Source of the DNA: AAA044-D11 sp009705075 | Lineage (GTDB): Bacteria > Actinomycetota > Actinomycetes > Nanopelagicales > Nanopelagicaceae | Direction of reading: 5' to 3' | Length of the DNA: 64,000 bases | Assembly (NCBI GenBank): GCA_965268675.1 | Contig: OZ254179.1 | Coordinates: 992,001 to 1,056,000, forward strand | In this document: piece by piece, positions 60,501 through 64,000 of the stretch | How positions within the stretch are numbered: the stretch's first letter is position 1 | Layout of the letters: each line of letters starts with the position of its first letter | The notes under the pieces: model-generated | What the model was told of the DNA's origin: nothing | Database searches by the model: none | What the model saw: the letters and a program-made list of their open reading frames with translations, nothing else | Position numbers and translations under genes: made by a program

Positions 60501-61413
60501 GATTATTTTCATTTGTATCCCGAAGCTCGTTTAAAGATATCGCACCTAATGGTTTTCGAACAGGAAACACCAACCAGTCCATCTCAATATGTTCAATTGG
60601 AGGAAGTACGTCCCAAGTTCTACGAACTCCAATTTCTCTCAATCTTTCGGAAACTAATACTTCTCGTCTTTTGAAATCAGTACTAATAATTCCATCTTCA
60701 TTTGCCCAATATTGCCTTACGTAGCATTTTAATTGATATTCCGTACCGACCGTCGCGTGCTCTGCATCAAACCTTAGAATTTTCTTGTCATTTGGTAGTC
60801 CCAATGAATTCAAATCTAATTGTCTTAGTATCCGATAATCGGCTATTGGTCTTAGCTCATGTCTCCTTAAAGGTAAATCCAAAATAAGCTTGAAAATATC
60901 TGTGCGAAGGGCTTCGAAATGTTCATCTCTATTTTCTTTATCAAAAGTAATTAGTTGAATTGCAAAATCATCCATTTTCAAAACCAAATCCTGCATATTT
61001 AATCCAGGTGCGATTCGTAAATCTAAATCCTTATGAGTCATGAATACAAATCCATGAACCCTGTGCCCTTTAGTATTTTTGTAACCGACTACTTTATTTT
61101 CAAGCCAACCCCTAGTCGCCTTTGCCTTCAATGAAAGTCCGCGAGTTGGATTCTGTCGCTCTTGATTTCCTCCTGGCTTAATGACGGTCCACCTGAGATC
61201 TTGCATGATTACTTTAGGACCCCATGATTTTTCTTCCAAAATAAATAGATTGTTTTTTGCGATGACTATAAAATCAATTTCTGGACGATTCTTGATTGGC
61301 AACTGACGCCCACAAATTACGTGCCATTCTTCAGGGAGTTGCTTCGCAAGCTGTTCTCCAGCAATTTTTTCATTTGGTCCCTGAGATTCTGCCAGTACGT
61401 GTAAGTGAGCCAT
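57532..61413 (-). CDS. NERD - pseudokinase - protein kinase - P-loop ATPase fusion (1293 aa)
   Basis: Four modules are visible. About 1-110: NERD nuclease-related domain (PEIDFIVIAKNNLFILEEKSWG region, with the Glu-Lys pair at 60-62). About 250-470: kinase-like fold lacking the catalytic Asp (VHKALTPDRVWV at 339-350 instead of HRD, SDF for DFG), hence a pseudokinase. About 490-740: protein kinase with glycine loop LGTGGSATTWLARD, Lys in VLLKVAK, HGDPTPRN (615-622), DFG (635-637) and APE (655-657). About 800-1293: P-loop ATPase with FLTGNPGDGKTTFLF (819-826) and a cysteine set CGSC...CP. NERD plus kinase recalls PglW of BREX-2; the ATPase recalls DptF. Overlaps the helicase gene by one base. 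Confidence 0.8.
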   Translation of the reverse strand: MAHLHVLAESQGPNEKIAGEQLAKQLPEEWHVICGRQLPIKNRPEIDFIVIAKNNLFILEEKSWGPKVIMQDLRWTVIKPGGNQERQNPTRGLSLKAKATRGWLENKVVGYKNTKGHRVHGFVFMTHKDLDLRIAPGLNMQDLVLKMDDFAIQLITFDKENRDEHFEALRTDIFKLILDLPLRRHELRPIADYRILRQLDLNSLGLPNDKKILRFDAEHATVGTEYQLKCYVRQYWANEDGIISTDFKRREVLVSERLREIGVRRTWDVLPPIEHIEMDWLVFPVRKPLGAISLNELRDTNENNLNAGVEPLSDSNEKQLAIVIDALQALEEIHNAKIVHKALTPDRVWVTRGNRIMFSDFYISHLEGELSIEITEEDNASKPFRAPECLKTISLADQSSDLYSLVLILFYAILGLEEPTTEACANFCKNRPESFWNTLLEILSEAHEKRSDTKSLLIELGNLTNNLDISKALEVPPDKQIDTFEELSILGNRFELERKLGTGGSATTWLARDLMSDNRQVLLKVAKTTEEFSKLQAEFSLSQRATKGLPSSVRYSRAEQAIDKPDPGFLVFNYIEGVELRTIAKESTFTVQRAKNLFQKSLSALTFLHAEGFVHGDPTPRNLIIQDDDQVALIDFGNSVQVGEILRYATPRYAAPEIASKIPADQTTDLYTLAAGFLNLILGRPHANEDDGSPLLLSEVEQQQYGYEDSSFLEILFDCIKVRQIERPSTEDILLKLQRALPDLSLAPKFNFEYKINPTVAQLRQIYTGSELGASNAVAESVQENSIEFASLTYVPTKLDSNLLTRLLNGEISTLFLTGNPGDGKTTFLFKVRDELLSRGAQLVSSDGAGWEIEFNNRKYVSVLDASQSYDYKSADEISCQRLDLVLSENAIALFAINDGRLKQFFRDNFEKYPAWSELVNSYFAGERIASEEFQVVDLKARTLVGFDDDGLLPQMLSQMTSKSLWEQCGSCAAVDSCPIYFNAQAISTYAKPTVNKLMLIGHLRRHRRATFRRVRSAIAWLITGDIDCKVVHSALQDTASNINLEKYQLQNLAFDLDSKEMLIHEFIELDPSQQISPALKSEILRTSNVTDQLTLGKTYRDTSRNIFFGVQTELDSDSILNETFVYRYFDVYIKVLQDPDSVAVKNRVLMGMSRIAGYFGNEINGLAIAESKKHSAWSIIKSIPLHDFSIEVPSTYSDYIETIPDALFLKHNSGATFIINLDAFELLCRAADGEIFADVPSETIRFDILAFISHLIRVPVNSVSLVDPSGSSWAVRNDKGVIVRELTTESSK

Positions 61414-63047
61414 TAAATTCTCTTCTCGTAATCTTCGGGATAAGTCCTAAAATTAACAGTTTTACTGTTATCCCTCAACCTATCTACAAAACTATTTTGC
61501 CTGGTGTAATAAATCAGGAGTCTATCTTTTGCCCTTGAAGGTCCAACTAGGTTAAGCCGTGAATTTCGCTCGTGTTCTTCCGGAATATCGTCATTTTGCG
61601 GTTTGTCTAGATCTTCTAGCCCTAGAAGCAAAACTGCAGGAAACTCTAAACCCTTTGCATTGTAGATAGTTGTAACTTTTATTGAATCGCGAGTCATGTC
61701 CAACTTATATGCTGAACCGCGTTCGATTCCATCGACGAGAATTTCGTAGTTGAATCGACTTACGAGTTCTTTCCTCAAGTTTTCAACCAAACTTAGACGG
61801 TAGTAGTTAGTCGTTGCCAGTATCGCTATGTCACCTGGGTTCAATTTGTCCAACTTAATAAGTGAAATTACATCCTCAATTACAGCTTCTCCCAAAGAAT
61901 TCATTTTGTTCTTTGTGACGTCCACAAAAATAAGATCCGGATTCGGGCCACTTGGCGATGATTCGCTTGAGGAGTCAGATTCTCTCCCCAATAAAATATC
62001 AACAACTCTCATAATCTCTCGTGTGCTGCGATAAGCTTTTGTTAGATGGACTCTGTGTGGCTTGTATGGTGCAAGAGTTTCAATCAACTTCGCATTCCTA
62101 TAAATTGCTTGTTCTTCATCACCAACCAGGGTCGCTGAACCTGTATCCTTTTTCAAGCATGAAATGCAGTATTTTATCCAAGCTGGATAAAAGTCCTGAA
62201 CCTCGTCAATAAAAAGCGCATCTACATCGCGGCTAATGCCCTGTTCAATAGCGGCAAGAAGGTTTCTATTTGCTTCTTCGCTTGAAACGCTTATTTTTTC
62301 TCGGCCCACTTTATGATAAAAACGAAAAACTGCACCTCTCGATTTTGTGAATTCACTAAATGCAGAGACGCTAATATTTGGCCGTCCCTTAAATTCATTC
62401 TTAAAAAAGCTTTTTAAGCTATGGTTGAAACATACAATTTGAATATTCCAATGGGGATTGATCTTCGACATTATGTTGATTCGCGAAATCATTATTAAGG
62501 TCTTTCCGCTTCCCGCTGTTCCTGAAATCCAGAGTAGCGGGCTTTGGGTGATATTTGCCACGGTTTGTTGCTCTTCGCTCAGTATAAATCTCTGATGCTC
62601 TCTATCGTTTCTTAGGAAATCTTCTTGTAGGTTACGTTTTCGGCGATTAAAAATAAAATCCTGGTTGAACTGAAGCTTTATCTCAGCAAGTGCGAGCGGA
62701 AGAACTCGTTCGCTAGTTTTCTCAAAAGATTTTAACCAAGCTTTGTTCACGCCGACGTGACGATTTTCGGAATTGGCCTCAATGTTTACAACCATCGCAG
62801 GTTGCAGAAGTCCCACTACAGCCGGACATTCTTCTCGCAAATTTGAGATTTTTCTTCGAATATCCTGTTTCAATTCATTGCTTAACTCAAACTCATCTTT
62901 CAGTAAAACAAATAGTGGAATAAGCCCATAATCTTTGTCAACAACCAAAATGTCTGGAAGATCGGTTGAGCCACAATATACGGCATCTATTTCGGCCTTA
63001 ATCAAGGTATCCATGACGGCGCTCAAAGCTGTATCACTTCTTGCCAT
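61413..63047 (-). CDS. SF1 (UvrD/Rep-like) helicase, first gene of the putative defence operon
   Basis: A 544-residue superfamily 1 helicase. Motif I ISGTAGSGKT (176-183), motif II FIDEVQDF (280-286), motif III LVGDEEQAIYR (308-317), motif IV-like LTKAYRSTREIMR, motif V KVTTIYNAKGLEFPAVLL, motif VI VGPSRAKDRLLIYYT. The N-terminal 150 residues contain PDILVVDKDYGLIPLFVLLK, faintly like a NERD domain but without a convincing active site. A strong ribosome site AGGAGGTG precedes the ATG at 63047, unlike the SD-less core genes. Short for UvrD; more like small NERD/UvrD helicases of defence islands. Confidence 0.82.
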   Translation of the reverse strand: MARSDTALSAVMDTLIKAEIDAVYCGSTDLPDILVVDKDYGLIPLFVLLKDEFELSNELKQDIRRKISNLREECPAVVGLLQPAMVVNIEANSENRHVGVNKAWLKSFEKTSERVLPLALAEIKLQFNQDFIFNRRKRNLQEDFLRNDREHQRFILSEEQQTVANITQSPLLWISGTAGSGKTLIMISRINIMSKINPHWNIQIVCFNHSLKSFFKNEFKGRPNISVSAFSEFTKSRGAVFRFYHKVGREKISVSSEEANRNLLAAIEQGISRDVDALFIDEVQDFYPAWIKYCISCLKKDTGSATLVGDEEQAIYRNAKLIETLAPYKPHRVHLTKAYRSTREIMRVVDILLGRESDSSSESSPSGPNPDLIFVDVTKNKMNSLGEAVIEDVISLIKLDKLNPGDIAILATTNYYRLSLVENLRKELVSRFNYEILVDGIERGSAYKLDMTRDSIKVTTIYNAKGLEFPAVLLLGLEDLDKPQNDDIPEEHERNSRLNLVGPSRAKDRLLIYYTRQNSFVDRLRDNSKTVNFRTYPEDYEKRI

Positions 63048-63062
63048 GAATTCACCTCCTGG
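63030..63062 (-). promoter_or_regulatory. Strong ribosome binding site of the defence operon
   Basis: Minus-strand AGGAGGTG, eight bases ahead of the ATG of the SF1 helicase at 63047. It decides the start and contrasts with the SD-less core genes, consistent with foreign origin. Confidence 0.6.
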
Positions 63063-63158
63063 TTAAGAATCACGATAAATAACAGTTGGTTTGAGCTTCG
63101 CAGTCTAATTCTAATTTTAGGATTAGGGCTGTTATCAAGAATTTGAATTTGTCTAAGT

Positions 63159-64000
63159 TTAATTCTTCAAGGTAATTGGATAAGCCCTTTTCTTTTGCAT
63201 TATGATGGCAGGTGCCACTTCAATTTCAGTCATGAACTTCTCTGCGATCTTTGGATGTGCCCCAATTAATGCGGCCTTATCGAAAGATGACGTTTCCTTA
63301 GATTCGCGCTTCCACTTACAGAGTCCTTCAATGCCTGCGTAATCTTGGCAGTAGGACTTTAGGTTAGCTTGAGCAATTTCTTTGTCCCAAGATGCCTTTG
63401 CTTCGAAACCAAGTAGTTTCAAACTCGATGTATGCAATTCCTCTTTCGTTACTTTGCCAGATTGGTATTGAACTAATTCTTCTTTGACTTCTTTAGAGTA
63501 CTCAAAAAGAGCAATATCAATCTTTGAAAGCTCAAAAACTAAATCCTTAGGGCGGGTAATTGTGAAGGAACCCTTTGGGGCGGTACGAACTACTTTAGTA
63601 AATTCTGCATAAAGCTCTGGCCTGGCTTCCATGAAAGCGTTGAGATCAAATTCCAGCTTTGCCTTCTTTTCTTGCACTTTCACATAAGGAGCTAGCGCTT
63701 CTTGCTTTTCCTTCTGTGTTCCAGTTTCAACTGGAGCGGCAATGATTGTTTTAAAGGCATCCTTGATTTCATCCTGTAGCGCTATGCATTCCTTGACACG
63801 AACTTCTGCGGCTAATAATTTGGAGTGCCATTCTATGATTTGTGGTTTTGGTTTAATAGTTTCATCTTTGGAGGCCGTTGAAGAAAGTGATTCTGCTATT
63901 TCAAATTTCTCCTGGTTATCGATGGCCATTTGAACAAGATCCATCGCCATCTTCTTTGCAGATTCAAATTGTCCTGAACTGAAATCAAACCACTCCCCAG
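63159..64000 (-). CDS. Unknown coiled-coil protein, cut by the right edge
   Basis: The frame is open to base 64000 (upstream residues read GEWFDFSSGQFESAKKMAMD), so the N terminus lies outside the window. At least 280 residues, rich in Lys/Glu, mostly helical, with coiled-coil character at about EKQEALAPYVKVQEKKAKLEF. Contains TITRPKDLVFELSKIDIALF and ends KRAYPITLKN. No catalytic motif recognised. A 111-base gap separates it from the helicase gene; whether it belongs to the defence operon or to a phage-like neighbour cannot be told. Confidence 0.6.
   Translation of the reverse strand, partial: GEWFDFSSGQFESAKKMAMDLVQMAIDNQEKFEIAESLSSTASKDETIKPKPQIIEWHSKLLAAEVRVKECIALQDEIKDAFKTIIAAPVETGTQKEKQEALAPYVKVQEKKAKLEFDLNAFMEARPELYAEFTKVVRTAPKGSFTITRPKDLVFELSKIDIALFEYSKEVKEELVQYQSGKVTKEELHTSSLKLLGFEAKASWDKEIAQANLKSYCQDYAGIEGLCKWKRESKETSSFDKAALIGAHPKIAEKFMTEIEVAPAIIMQKKRAYPITLKN

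Noticed and set aside
49871..63047. A standard Dnd phosphorothioation locus
   Set aside because: No cysteine desulfurase, DndB, DndC, DndD or DndE gene is present; only the restriction-side resemblance and gene order are seen.
49871..63047. A standard BREX system
   Set aside because: No PglX-type large methyltransferase, PglZ phosphatase or BrxC/BrxL-like gene is present in the window.

Overview
This window reads as a piece of a small, moderately low-GC actinobacterial chromosome, most like the freshwater acI lineage (Nanopelagicales, 'Candidatus Planktophila/Nanopelagicus' type). That is inferred from gene families and neighbourhoods: a GlnA2-type glutamine synthetase, a DUF4192 protein, long LeuA, B12-dependent NrdJ with NrdR, divergent lexA/LysM genes, heliorhodopsin, and a complete ABC-type L-rhamnose pathway. 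Gene density is very high, many genes overlap by 1-4 bases, and at least nine starts lack a Shine-Dalgarno sequence and instead have a TAnnnT hexamer 6-7 bases upstream, which suggests leaderless transcription.

Layout. 1-0.6 kb: end of a ZIP metal transporter followed by a Fur/Zur regulator. 0.6-6.8 kb: minus-strand core operon uppS, recO, leuA, glnA2, ald, DUF4192 (listed left to right). 6.8-10.7 kb: secreted PKD protein, Nudix hydrolase, DinG-type helicase and a YefM/YoeB toxin-antitoxin pair. 10.7-14.3 kb: nrdR-nrdJ with a terminator and candidate NrdR boxes. 14.3-16.3 kb: aldehyde dehydrogenase with its DUF779 partner. 16.3-17.5 kb: divergent LysM protein and lexA around two SOS boxes. 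17.5-29.0 kb: one minus-strand L-rhamnose regulon (ABC transporter rhaT/P/Q/S, mutarotase, isomerase, bifunctional aldolase-dehydrogenase, kinase, aldo/keto reductase, SDR). 29.2-33.9 kb: a divergent second sugar module (rhamnulokinase-like kinase, class II aldolase, HAD phosphatase, another FGGY kinase, small membrane protein). 33.9-43.0 kb: a light-, flavin- and porphyrin-flavoured stretch: TspO, a heliorhodopsin with an in-frame TAG at codon 4, a SOUL haem protein, the riboflavin operon under an FMN riboswitch, an odd tRNA-like gene, and a DUF2256-photolyase pair. 43.0-48.9 kb: an ABC permease, an S15 hydrolase-ABC ATPase fusion, a copper monooxygenase-like protein and several small proteins.

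49.2-64 kb is an accessory region that looks AT-richer by eye: a D12-class adenine methyltransferase converges on a tightly coupled operon encoding an SF1 helicase, a NERD-pseudokinase-kinase-P-loop ATPase, a 567-residue protein of unknown fold and a 1666-residue HerA-like ATPase containing a 15-copy EVQ tandem repeat. The ATPase / middle protein / HerA order resembles the phosphorothioate-dependent restriction genes dptF-dptG-dptH, but no dnd modification genes are seen. An adenine methylase is present instead, and kinase and NERD domains are fused to the ATPase. This is the best candidate in the window for an undescribed anti-phage system. The gene at the right edge is cut by the window.
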